Positions 1 through 6,321 are shown, numbered from the stretch's first letter. The stretch is 6,575 nucleotides of DNA from Coraliomargarita_B sp046540835 (GCA_046540835.1 JBKHEL010000124.1:1-6575); one strand, 5' to 3'. The notes: generated by a model from the letters alone, not told the origin. Translations and numbers: made by a program.

Positions 1-36
1 CAAGCACCTAACTCACCTTAGCAGCTCTCTTGCAGT

Positions 37-1044
37 TCAGAGTTGAATCCGCCATACATTAAATCGAAAAGGAAATTCAAAGTCCCAATTTTCAAGAAAA
101 CCCCGCCAACGATTTACTCTATTTACCATCTCCTGGTCAAGGTTCCACGGCAATTCTCCTTCAAGCCGTTGAAGTCTTTCCTCAGCAAAAGGCTTGTTGT
201 TCTCCCACCATTCAACAATCTTCTTTTTTGCATCACCTCTGGTGAGATGTGTTTTAAATTCTTCGAGAGTTCGAGTTGCTTCTTCCCGATGCCCAAGGGC
301 TAATGCAACCTGGTGTTTCACCCAGAGTTCCTGAGTTACCTTTCGTTTATATCCAAATCTTCCCCATGTTGGATTTACTTTAATTACTTTTTCAGTTAAT
401 GGGCTTCTTAATCGAGTCCCCTGCTTCGAATTTAAGACAGGAATTGATTCAAGTAATTCCAATTGGCCTGAATTTGCTAAAACCATCATCCGCCTCATGT
501 AGGCTTGCAGAAATTCTTCGGCAGGAGCTGTCCGTAACCATGCCTCGGAAAGATCCAATGCCAAGTCGGTATCAAAAAGCTCGGCAAGGAGAATTGCTTC
601 ACTTAAATCAATCGAATCACCTGGATTTACGAAGGCTTGATTGATGTATAGATTGATCGATTGAAGCATCGTCCCGGCATCCACCCTCGAGGGGCGACTA
701 CGAAGAACAACCCCTGGAAAGTAAGTGTGCTCGATCAAGTCCACATCCGAAGGCAAAATCGATACTTCTCCCCATTTGAAGGCTTCGTTCCGAACGAAGT
801 GTTGCCTTCCTTGTCCACGGTGTCGCTCGTTTTTCCACTCATGTAACGTACGGTCTGTCCAATAGACGTGAGGACCAGTGGATGCGTATTGGCTTACATC
901 CCGAGGTCTCATGTTTTCAGGTCTTTCCAACCCCACGGCATCCAATCCGTGCAATTTCGGCAGCTGGTCCGGTTCAGGCGAACCAGTTGCCAAAGCTACC
1001 ATAAAACTCGAAAATAATAATACTCGAAGAACGACAGGGCGCAT
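37..1044 (-). CDS. Hypothetical secreted protein, AT-rich gene
   Basis: I do not recognise this protein and assign no function. With the start at 1044 it is 335 residues. It begins with a plausible Sec signal peptide: R2 and R7, a hydrophobic core VLLFSSFMVALA, and an AxA site with likely cleavage after A19. The rest is soluble-looking, charged and rich in Trp and Arg. The middle and C-terminal parts look mainly alpha-helical (for example LSEAILLAELFDTDLALDL and EEATRTLEEFKTHL), with an aromatic-rich tail ending FNVWRIQL. The frame is open further upstream, to an ATG at 1191 and another at 1089. I prefer 1044 because it places the signal peptide at the N-terminus, although its ribosome site is weak (GAAAAG). 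The 1089 ATG has GGGAGGA about 11 nt upstream and is a real alternative. The gene is visibly AT-richer than the rest of the window, which may mean separate acquisition. The stop is TGA at 37-39. Confidence 0.7.
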   Translation of the reverse strand: MRPVVLRVLLFSSFMVALATGSPEPDQLPKLHGLDAVGLERPENMRPRDVSQYASTGPHVYWTDRTLHEWKNERHRGQGRQHFVRNEAFKWGEVSILPSDVDLIEHTYFPGVVLRSRPSRVDAGTMLQSINLYINQAFVNPGDSIDLSEAILLAELFDTDLALDLSEAWLRTAPAEEFLQAYMRRMMVLANSGQLELLESIPVLNSKQGTRLRSPLTEKVIKVNPTWGRFGYKRKVTQELWVKHQVALALGHREEATRTLEEFKTHLTRGDAKKKIVEWWENNKPFAEERLQRLEGELPWNLDQEMVNRVNRWRGFLENWDFEFPFRFNVWRIQL

Positions 1045-1306
1045 AACTTTTCTAACATTAAAATTCGTTTGTATTTGCCCGCTTCTCATTTTAAGCAAAG
1101 TCCTCCCCCCGCCGCCGACCAGCGCAAGCAGCAGGCCGCACACAGCGGGCGCACGCGGCAATCGTCTCCGATCTTTTGCGGAATGGTTCATGGTGGGTCG
1201 GGTCAGGTCAGTGGTCCGTTGTGTCAGGTTTCCGCACCGGCGGTTGCCTGCTTGCTGAGTGACGGGGGGGGGCTGTCAAGCGCTTTTTTAATTTTTTGCC
1301 TTTAGG

Positions 1307-1421
1307 GACAAAGTAACTTCATTTAGATTTTTTGTGCCAGTATCAGCGGCACATGAAGCGCGATCCCAGTATCGCGTTTCGAGCTGTCGCCAAGATTCGT
1401 TCCAAATGAAGTTACCTTGAC
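1307..1421. repeat. 115-bp inverted-repeat element with two internal hairpins
   Basis: The arms 1307-1327 and 1401-1421 are inverted repeats of each other, 18 of 21 positions matching, with a perfect 12-bp core GTAACTTCATTT (1313-1324, complement at 1404-1415). Between them are a hairpin TGTGCC/GGCACA (1333-1338 with 1348-1353) and a stronger one at 1355-1380. The octamer CCAGTATC occurs twice, at 1337-1344 and 1366-1373. The arrangement resembles a miniature inverted-repeat element or a structured RNA. I found no flanking target duplication, and neither hairpin is followed by a T-run on either strand, so they are not intrinsic terminators. No reading frame of note is inside. Confidence 0.5.
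1355..1380. repeat. 10-bp-stem hairpin
   Basis: GAAGCGCGAT pairs with ATCGCGTTTC around the loop CCCAGT: ten base pairs, one of them a G-U pair (1358 with 1377). It sits inside the 1307-1421 inverted repeat, upstream of the interrupted plus-strand gene. It could be an operator or an RNA structure. There is no T-tract after it, so a terminator role is unlikely. Confidence 0.5.
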
Positions 1422-1429
1422 TTGATCAG

Positions 1430-1456
1430 ATGCAACAGGCGAACCCCGGCGATCCG
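1430..1456 (+). pseudogene. Displaced 5' end of the interrupted small gene
   Basis: An ATG at 1430, the first start after an in-frame TGA at 1418-1420, opens nine codons reading MQQANPGDP up to the left edge of the inserted element. In the present sequence the frame then runs into the element and stops at TGA 1484-1486. If the element (1457-1641) and one copy of the flanking 8-bp repeat (1642-1649) are removed, these nine codons join in frame to CCC at 1650 and continue as PQPKKGPFGRDIWTI into the ORF annotated at 1695-2000. The joined product would be 125 residues. The direct repeat and the restored frame are seen in the sequence; that this was the ancestral gene is inference. There is no clear Shine-Dalgarno sequence before 1430. 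Confidence 0.55.
1449..1456 (+). repeat. Left copy of 8-bp direct repeat (target duplication)
   Basis: GCGATCCG directly abuts the left arm of the inverted-repeat element. The identical octamer occurs at 1642-1649, 2 nt beyond the right arm. It is read as a target-site duplication made on insertion. Confidence 0.65.
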
Positions 1457-1485
1457 GAATGGCACTTCGTTAAGGGGGTTAACTG

Positions 1486-1539
1486 ATGACAAGGATCAAC
1501 GGCAAGAGAATGGACCTGCGGGCTGATCGCGCTGCGTAG
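1486..1539 (+). pseudogene. 17-codon ORF, possible transposase start relic
   Basis: ATG at 1486 is preceded by AAGGGGG (1472-1478) at 7-nt spacing, the best ribosome site in this part of the window. It encodes MTRINGKRMDLRADRAA and stops at TAG 1537-1539. It starts 30 bp inside the left inverted repeat, where many insertion sequences begin their transposase, so the likeliest reading is the surviving N-terminal codons of a deleted transposase. The stop lies in the right arm of the 1516-1546 hairpin, so a leader peptide is another possibility. Translation is not shown. Confidence 0.35.
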
Positions 1540-1541
1540 CC

Positions 1542-1605
1542 CGCAGCTTCAGCAAGGGTTCACGGTTGCTTGAGCGGCGACGCGGAGATGCTTGCTGAAG
1601 CTGCG
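1542..1605. repeat. Perfect 15-bp inverted repeat inside the element
   Basis: CGCAGCTTCAGCAAG at 1542-1556 is exactly complementary to 1591-1605, with a 34-nt loop. Its left arm shares 1542-1546 with the right arm of the hairpin CTGCGGGCT/AGCCCGCAG (1516-1524 with 1538-1546), so the two stems cannot form together in full. It is part of the fold of the 1457-1641 element. Confidence 0.7.
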
Positions 1606-1641
1606 CACTGCGGAAAAACGGCTTAACGAAGTGCCTTTCGC

Positions 1642-1649
1642 GCGATCCG
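1642..1649 (+). repeat. Right copy of 8-bp direct repeat (target duplication)
   Basis: GCGATCCG is identical to 1449-1456 and lies just beyond the right inverted repeat. In the frame of the downstream gene its last two codons are GAT CCG, the same two codons that end the displaced 5' fragment. Confidence 0.65.
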
Positions 1650-1694
1650 CCCCAACCGAAAAAAGGGCCTTTCGGTCGTGACATTTGGACGATC

Positions 1695-2000
1695 GTGAAA
1701 AACCATACAGGCATGCCCTCCCGCGGACGCCACCAAAGCACCTCCAAGGAATGCCGACGCATGATCGAAAAAATCGAGGCCCTCGAAGGGGTGGTCGGTG
1801 TGATCATCGGGCTGTCCTACGGCGGCAAATCGCTCGGCAAGAACCAGCCGACGGGCGCGGTTAAAATTCAACGCATCGAAGAGGCCGGACTCAAAGCAGC
1901 CACGCAGAGCGCAAAAGGCCTGCAGGAACTCTTTATCCGCACGGAAAACGGCAGGGAGAAGGAGGTGGCTCAAAAAATCAAAACGCTGGATCAAAAATAA
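1695..2000 (+). CDS. DUF2103-like small protein, 5' end cut by insertion
   Basis: The remaining open frame gives 101 residues from a GTG at 1695. Other possible starts are ATG 1713 and ATG 1761, the last with AAGGA 10 nt upstream. The protein is soluble, charged and has no signal peptide. It has an N-terminal block with GRHQSTSKEC (11-20), a short helix, then EGVVGVIIGLS (31-41), QPTGAVKIQRIEEAGLKAA (51-69), and GLQELFI (75-81) before a Lys/Glu-rich tail. From memory this pattern (early His, hydrophobic V-IIxG, K-Q-G-K, QE-F-I) resembles DUF2103, described as a predicted metal-binding protein of unknown function; I cannot confirm the match. The frame is open upstream to 1599 without a better start. 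The coding sequence probably once began at 1430, giving 125 residues, and was split by the 1457-1641 element. It may still be translated from an internal start or may be inactive. It converges on the efflux operon, 43 nt away. Confidence 0.7.
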   Translation: MKNHTGMPSRGRHQSTSKECRRMIEKIEALEGVVGVIIGLSYGGKSLGKNQPTGAVKIQRIEEAGLKAATQSAKGLQELFIRTENGREKEVAQKIKTLDQK

Positions 2001-2011
2001 CCTTCCTCCAC

Positions 2012-2021
2012 GTTCATGAAC
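2012..2021. repeat. 10-bp palindrome between convergent genes
   Basis: GTTCATGAAC is a perfect palindrome in the 43-nt gap between the stop of the small plus-strand gene and the stop of the efflux pump gene. There is no T-run next to it, so it is not a convincing terminator. I see no intrinsic terminator for either gene here. Confidence 0.3.
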
Positions 2022-2043
2022 CGTTCAACTCATCTTTACTGAA

Positions 2044-5000
2044 TCATTTGCGGAAGAAGCGGTAGACCCGGATAAAGAAAAACGGACCGAAGACGACCAC
2101 GAAAAAGGTCGTTGTGACCACGCCACCGAGCACCCCTGTGCTGATTGCATTTTGCGCACCGGAGCCCGGCCCGGTCGCGAAGGCCAGCGGCATGACGCCG
2201 AGGATAAAGGTCAGCGAGGTCATAAGGATCGGTCGGAAGCGCTGCACGGCCGCTTCATAGGCCGCGTCGTAGGCCCGCATGCCGGACTCGTAGTTGGTCT
2301 TGGCAAACTCCACAATCAGAATCGCGTTTTTCGCGGCGAGCCCGATCGTGATCAGAAGCCCCACCTGGAAATAAACATCGTTGGCCTGGCCGAACGTCCA
2401 GTTCGAGAGCACCGCGCCGAAAATGCCCAGCGGCACCACCAGCATAATCGAAATCGGGATAGCCCAACTCTCGTAGAGCGCCGCAAGGATGAGGAAGACC
2501 GCGAGCGCGGAAACCAAATAGAGCAAAGTCGTATTCGTCCCGGCCTGTTTCTCCTCGTAGGAGACACCGGTCCAGGAGACATCGATACCGTCCGGCAACT
2601 TCTCGGCCAAACGCTCAATCTCCGCAAAAGCCGCACCGGAACTGACCCCCGGAGTCGTCGAGCCCTGGAGCTCCCGGGAGGAACTGCCGTTAAAGCGGGT
2701 GAGCTTAGGCGAGCCATAGGCCCAGTTCCCAGAAGCCACTTCAGCAAGCTGAACCATCGTGCCGGCGTCGTTGCGCACATACCAGTCGACAATATCCTCG
2801 GGCAGCATCCGATAAGGGGCATCCGCCTGCACATAGACCCGCTTGATCCGCCCCGCTTCGAGGTAGTCATTGACGTAGGTTCCCCCGAGCGCCGTGCTCA
2901 GTGTGCGGTTGATCACGGGGATGGAAACGCCGAGTGCCCGGGCTTTGACGCTATCGATGTCGAGCCTATACTGTGGTGTCTCCTCGAGACCGTTGAAGCG
3001 GGTCTGAGTGAGAATGGGGCTTTCCCCTGCGAGCCCGAGCAATTGCTCGGTCGCCCCGGACAGCGCCTGCTGCCCCAGGCCGCCGCGATCCACGAGTTGA
3101 AACTCAAAACCACTGACATTACCCAGAGCACTCACCGGGGGCGGCACCAGGGGAAACAGGCGCGCATCGGGGATTTGGGACAGGGCACCGAAGGCCCGGT
3201 CCCGAACAGCGAAAACACTGTTCGCCTCATCCCGCTCCGACCAATCCTTCATCTTGATGAAGGCAATCCCGACATTCTGCCCACGCCCGGCGAAGCTGAA
3301 ACCCGCCGCTGCGAAGAGGCCCTCGACCGCATCGCTTTCCTCCTCAAGATAGAAATCCTCCATCGCCTCCACCTTCTCAATCGTCTGCTCCAGCGTCGAA
3401 CCAGTGGGCCCGGTGAGCAGCGTAAACATCCGCCCCTGGTCCTCGTCCGGCAAAAATGCCTTGGGGATCTGCACGAAGACAACCGCAGTCACCCCGATCA
3501 ATGCGATGAAAATCCCGGGGAGCACGATCTTGTTCTCCAGCAGACGGTCCATCGTCCGGCGGTGCAGGTCGCGGGCACGGTCAAAGCTCCGGTTGAAAAA
3601 GCCGAAAAAGCCGCGCTCTTTCACCGTCTTACCGGACTTCAGGATCACCCCGCACAGCGACGGCGAGAGCGTCAGCGCGATAAAGAGTGACAGGCCCATG
3701 GCGACCGAAATAGTCACCGAAAACTGCCGGTAAATCACCCCCGCCGAACCGTCATAAAAGCTCATGGGCAGAAACACCGCCCAAATCACGGCTGTCGTCC
3801 CAAGCAGTGCGCCCTGGATCTCTTTCATGGCGGCTTTTGCCGCATCTTTGGGCTTCAGCCTGCTGTCCTGCTCGAGCTTTCGCTCGACATTTTCGGTGAC
3901 GACAATCGCGTCGTCAACGAGCATCCCGATCGCCAGGACGAGCGCAAAGAGCGTCAGCACGTTGATCGAATATCCGAAAGCCAAAAGAAAGGCGAAGGTG
4001 CCGAGCAACACGATCGGTATAGTAATGGCCGGGATGAAGGTCGCGCGTATAGTCTGCAGGAAGACAAAAATAACCAACACGACGAGAAGCACAGCGAGCG
4101 AAAGGGTAAACACGACGTTTTGAATCGAAGCCCGGATGAAGGGAGACACATCAATCGGGTAGACGATTTCAAGATTGTCGGGGATAATGCCCGATAGGTC
4201 GTCTACCCGGTCCTTGACCGCCTGGATCGTCTCCAGCGCATTGGCTTCACCGGCCAGCTCGATGGCAATCCCGGCGGCGGGCTCACGGTTCCAGCGGCCG
4301 ATCACGCTATACCCCTCTGCACCCACCTCGACCCGCGCGACGTCGCCGAGCGTGACAAAAGAGCCGTCCTCCTGGACCGTCAGCAGGATATCCTCAAACT
4401 CCTCCGCTGAAGTGAGCAGCGACTGCGCCGTGATCGTCGCATTGAGTTGCTGCCCCTCGACGCTGGGCGCACCCCCGATTTCGCCTGTGGCCAGCTGCAC
4501 GTTTTGCGTCTCAATGGCCTCGACGATGTCGATCGTCGTCAGATTAAACTCATTCATCCGATCCGGATTCATCCAAATCCGCATGGCATGCTCCGGGCCG
4601 AAGGTCTGAATCTGCCCCACGCCGTTGACCCGGCTCAGCGGCTCTTCCAGATTCGAGGTAAGGAAGTCGGAAATTTCATTCCGGCTCATCGAATCGTCCT
4701 TCGAATAAAACCCGATAATCAGAGCGAACGAGCCCCCGGCTTTCTCCACCGGCACACCCAGACTCTGGACAATCGCCGGGAGCGATGAGAGCGCCTGCGA
4801 GACCTTGTTTTGTGTCTGCACCTGCGCCGTATCGGAATTCGTGCCCGGCTCAAAAGTCAATGTGATTGTCGCCCGCCCCGCCGAAGAGCTCTCAGACTGA
4901 ATGTAGCGCAGATTGTCGATGCCCGTGAGATTTTGCTCGATCACCTGGGTCACCGTGTTCTCCAGCGTCTCCGCAGAGGCGCCGGGGTAGGTCGCGGTGA

Positions 5001-5136
5001 CCGAGATCTTCGGCGGCGCAATCTTGGGATACTGCGCCACCGGAAGCTGAAAAACCGAAAAGATACCGGCCCCCATGATGAAAAGGGCCATCACCCAGGT
5101 AAAGATGGGCCGCGAGATGAAAAAACGGGAAAACAT
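2044..5136 (-). CDS. AcrB-like RND multidrug efflux pump (HAE1 family)
   Basis: Inner-membrane, proton-driven drug exporter of 1030 residues (AcrB has 1049; the C-terminal tail is shorter here). It opens with MFSRFFISRPIFTWV and transmembrane segment 1 (about 9-29), followed by the first porter and docking loop, segments 2-6 (about 342-497), segment 7 (538-557), the second porter loop, and segments 8-12 (about 870-1024). The proton relay is intact: D408 and D409 in GMLVDDAIVVTENVER, K936 in GLAAKNAILIVEFAK, R966 and T973. The Phe residues matching AcrB F136, F178, F610, F615, F617 and F628 are present at F137, F179, F608, F613, F615 and F626. The glycine loop GFSFAGRGQ is at 612-620. Similarity to AcrB/MexB/AdeB is close throughout (LPVAQYPKIAPP, AMRIWMNP, FLPDEDQG). 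The ATG lies 3 nt after the adaptor's stop, so the two are surely cotranscribed. The substrate cannot be read from sequence. No outer-membrane channel gene follows. Confidence 0.97.
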   Translation of the reverse strand: MFSRFFISRPIFTWVMALFIMGAGIFSVFQLPVAQYPKIAPPKISVTATYPGASAETLENTVTQVIEQNLTGIDNLRYIQSESSSAGRATITLTFEPGTNSDTAQVQTQNKVSQALSSLPAIVQSLGVPVEKAGGSFALIIGFYSKDDSMSRNEISDFLTSNLEEPLSRVNGVGQIQTFGPEHAMRIWMNPDRMNEFNLTTIDIVEAIETQNVQLATGEIGGAPSVEGQQLNATITAQSLLTSAEEFEDILLTVQEDGSFVTLGDVARVEVGAEGYSVIGRWNREPAAGIAIELAGEANALETIQAVKDRVDDLSGIIPDNLEIVYPIDVSPFIRASIQNVVFTLSLAVLLVVLVIFVFLQTIRATFIPAITIPIVLLGTFAFLLAFGYSINVLTLFALVLAIGMLVDDAIVVTENVERKLEQDSRLKPKDAAKAAMKEIQGALLGTTAVIWAVFLPMSFYDGSAGVIYRQFSVTISVAMGLSLFIALTLSPSLCGVILKSGKTVKERGFFGFFNRSFDRARDLHRRTMDRLLENKIVLPGIFIALIGVTAVVFVQIPKAFLPDEDQGRMFTLLTGPTGSTLEQTIEKVEAMEDFYLEEESDAVEGLFAAAGFSFAGRGQNVGIAFIKMKDWSERDEANSVFAVRDRAFGALSQIPDARLFPLVPPPVSALGNVSGFEFQLVDRGGLGQQALSGATEQLLGLAGESPILTQTRFNGLEETPQYRLDIDSVKARALGVSIPVINRTLSTALGGTYVNDYLEAGRIKRVYVQADAPYRMLPEDIVDWYVRNDAGTMVQLAEVASGNWAYGSPKLTRFNGSSSRELQGSTTPGVSSGAAFAEIERLAEKLPDGIDVSWTGVSYEEKQAGTNTTLLYLVSALAVFLILAALYESWAIPISIMLVVPLGIFGAVLSNWTFGQANDVYFQVGLLITIGLAAKNAILIVEFAKTNYESGMRAYDAAYEAAVQRFRPILMTSLTFILGVMPLAFATGPGSGAQNAISTGVLGGVVTTTFFVVVFGPFFFIRVYRFFRK

Positions 5137-5139
5137 GGC

Positions 5140-6321
5140 TCAGGCGTCTCCTCCCTTTTCGACGGGTCTCGGCTTCAAAGGGCGCCCGGGCTGAAGCGAC
5201 ATGAAGCCTTCGACAATCACCCGGTCCCCCGGCTCCAGGCCCTCCAGGACGATCCACTCGCCTCCAAACGCCGCACCGGTTTGAATCGGCCGCTTTTCAG
5301 CCTCATCATCCGCACCGACGACCCAGACAAACTTTTCACCGCTGCGCTCGATGCGGACGCTCTTCTGCGGCACCACGATTTCCTTTGCCCGGCCCGGATC
5401 TTCGATTGAAGCCCGCACAAACATGCCCGGGAGCAAAGTCAGGTCAGGGTTCGGAAAAACCGACCGCAGACGGATCGCCCCCGTGCGCAGATCGACGGCC
5501 GGATCGGTCGCGTCGAGCGTGCCCTCACTCGGGTAGAGCTCGCCGGACTCGGTGAGCATCAGCCGGACCGTAAGAGTGTCGTCCACCTCATTTGAGCGCA
5601 GCACTTCATCGAGGCGATCCCTCAAGTTCCTCGCACGGGATGCCGGTTGCGTGAGATCCACATACACGGGATCCAACTGCCGAATGACCGCCAAAGGCTG
5701 CTCCTGGCTTGCCGTAACCAAAGCGCCCTTTGTCACGCTCGACGGCCCGATGTAGCCGCTGATCGGCGCACGCACCTCTGTATAATTCAAATTAATTTCT
5801 GCCATTCTGACTTCCGCCCGGGCCATCGCCACCGCCGCCTCGGCCTGCTCCAGCTCCGCGCGTGCATCATCATATTGTTGGCGGGTGATGGCGTCGGTAT
5901 CGAGCAATTGCTCAAACCGGGTGAATGAAAGCTGCGCGTTGAGCCGCCGGGCCTCGGCATTTTGCAGCGTCGCCCGGCTCAACTGATCTGCAGCCTCGTA
6001 GCGCTCCGGGTCGATCTGATAGAGCGGCTCTCCCTCCTCCACGAAACTGCCCTCGTCGAACATCCGCGACTGAATGATCCCGCTCACCTGTGGCCGGATT
6101 TCTGCCACCTGATACGAGACAACCCGCCCCGGCAGCTGCTCCGTCTGATCCACGCGAACCGGCTCAACTTCTAGGTAAGCGACCGGACTCGGGCGCGATT
6201 CGCCGCCCGGCCCCCCGGCACCACCCGGCCCTGCCCCGGCCTCGCTGTCCGCCTTGCCGCAAGCTGACAACAACAAAATGATACCAGCCAGAGCGGCTTG
6301 AAAAGGAATTTTAATTTTCAT
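5140..6321 (-). CDS. AcrA-like periplasmic adaptor lipoprotein (RND membrane fusion protein)
   Basis: Adaptor that links the inner-membrane pump to an outer-membrane channel; 393 residues, close to AcrA's 397. The N-terminus MKIKIPFQAA plus a hydrophobic stretch ends in the lipobox LLSAC, so C21 should be lipidated after signal peptidase II cleavage. A Gly-rich tether follows (about 29-40). The first lipoyl half is at about 72-103 (IRPQVSGIIQ, FDEGSFVEEGEPLYQID), then the alpha-hairpin at about 105-178 (RFEQLLDTDAITRQQYDDA), the second lipoyl half (YTEVRAPISGYIGPSSVTKGA, 180-200), the beta-barrel (LDPVYVDLTQP; IRLRSVFPNPDLTLLPGMFVRA) and a membrane-proximal domain to the C-terminus. The order and motifs match AcrA/MexA. 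The start at 6321 is fixed by the signal peptide, although no good Shine-Dalgarno sequence precedes it. It is the first gene of the two-gene efflux operon. Confidence 0.96.
   Translation of the reverse strand: MKIKIPFQAALAGIILLLSACGKADSEAGAGPGGAGGPGGESRPSPVAYLEVEPVRVDQTEQLPGRVVSYQVAEIRPQVSGIIQSRMFDEGSFVEEGEPLYQIDPERYEAADQLSRATLQNAEARRLNAQLSFTRFEQLLDTDAITRQQYDDARAELEQAEAAVAMARAEVRMAEINLNYTEVRAPISGYIGPSSVTKGALVTASQEQPLAVIRQLDPVYVDLTQPASRARNLRDRLDEVLRSNEVDDTLTVRLMLTESGELYPSEGTLDATDPAVDLRTGAIRLRSVFPNPDLTLLPGMFVRASIEDPGRAKEIVVPQKSVRIERSGEKFVWVVGADDEAEKRPIQTGAAFGGEWIVLEGLEPGDRVIVEGFMSLQPGRPLKPRPVEKGGDA
5148..5155 (-). promoter_or_regulatory. Ribosome binding site for the pump gene
   Basis: GGGAGGAG on the minus strand lies within the last codons of the adaptor gene, 11 nt before the pump ATG at 5136. 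The spacing is slightly long. It supports translation of the pump from the shared transcript and the choice of 5136 as start. Confidence 0.6.

Larger units (their letters stand above)
1045..1429. other. Intergenic region between divergent genes
   Basis: No convincing gene lies here. It separates the minus-strand secreted-protein gene from the plus-strand gene whose original start is probably at 1430, so promoters for both should be inside it, but I cannot identify a good -35/-10 pair. The 1100-1260 part is GC-rich, unlike the adjoining gene. It is followed by a run of nine G at 1264-1272 and T-rich sequence at 1284-1297. The inverted-repeat structure at 1307-1421 fills the right half. The minus-strand frame of the secreted-protein gene stays open through 1045-1191 and would encode an Arg-rich then hydrophobic stretch (CGLLLALVGGGG). 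I treat this as untranslated read-through or a relic. Confidence 0.5.
1457..1641. mobile_element. 185-bp MITE-like element with terminal inverted repeats
   Basis: The ends 1457-1474 (GAATGGCACTTCGTTAAG) and 1622-1639 are inverted repeats matching at 17 of 18 positions, with a perfect 14-bp inner block. GCGATCCG flanks the element on both sides (1449-1456 and 1642-1649). An alternative reading is an element at 1457-1639 with a 10-bp duplication carrying two mismatches; both readings predict the same excision product. Inside are a perfect 15-bp inverted repeat (1542-1556 with 1591-1605) and an overlapping 9-bp hairpin (1516-1524 with 1538-1546), so the whole element can fold. It holds no transposase gene, only a 17-codon ORF behind a good ribosome site near the left end. 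That is what an internally deleted insertion sequence would leave. Several IS families give 8 to 10 bp duplications, and I cannot assign one. The element appears to have landed inside the 5' part of a small plus-strand gene. Confidence 0.65.

Noticed and set aside
1045..1191. Start of the secreted protein at ATG 1191 or 1089
   Set aside because: A start at 1191 would bury the signal peptide at residues 50-70 and add a stretch of different composition. 1089 remains possible, but 1044 gives a normal signal peptide.
1355..1380. Intrinsic terminator
   Set aside because: The stem is good, but neither strand has a T-run after it.
1398..1407. Shared CGTTCCAAAT here and at 6429-6438 as a common regulator site
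   Set aside because: A single short match of about this length is expected by chance in a 6.5-kb window, and the surrounding bases differ.
1457..1641. Integron attC site (GCTTAAC at 1621-1627 fits RYYYAAC)
   Set aside because: The matching GTT-type box lies on the wrong side: the order is GTTAAG then CTTAAC, opposite to attC, and no integrase or cassette array is seen.
1623..1994. Minus-strand ORF opposite the small plus-strand gene
   Set aside because: It is antisense to a frame with coherent, charged, GC-rich-third-position coding sequence, and its own product is low-complexity with no recognisable domain.
2152..3690. Long plus-strand ORF of 512 codons inside the pump gene
   Set aside because: It is the antisense shadow of a well-conserved AcrB-like gene in GC-rich DNA. 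Its product is Arg/Gly/His-rich with no domain.
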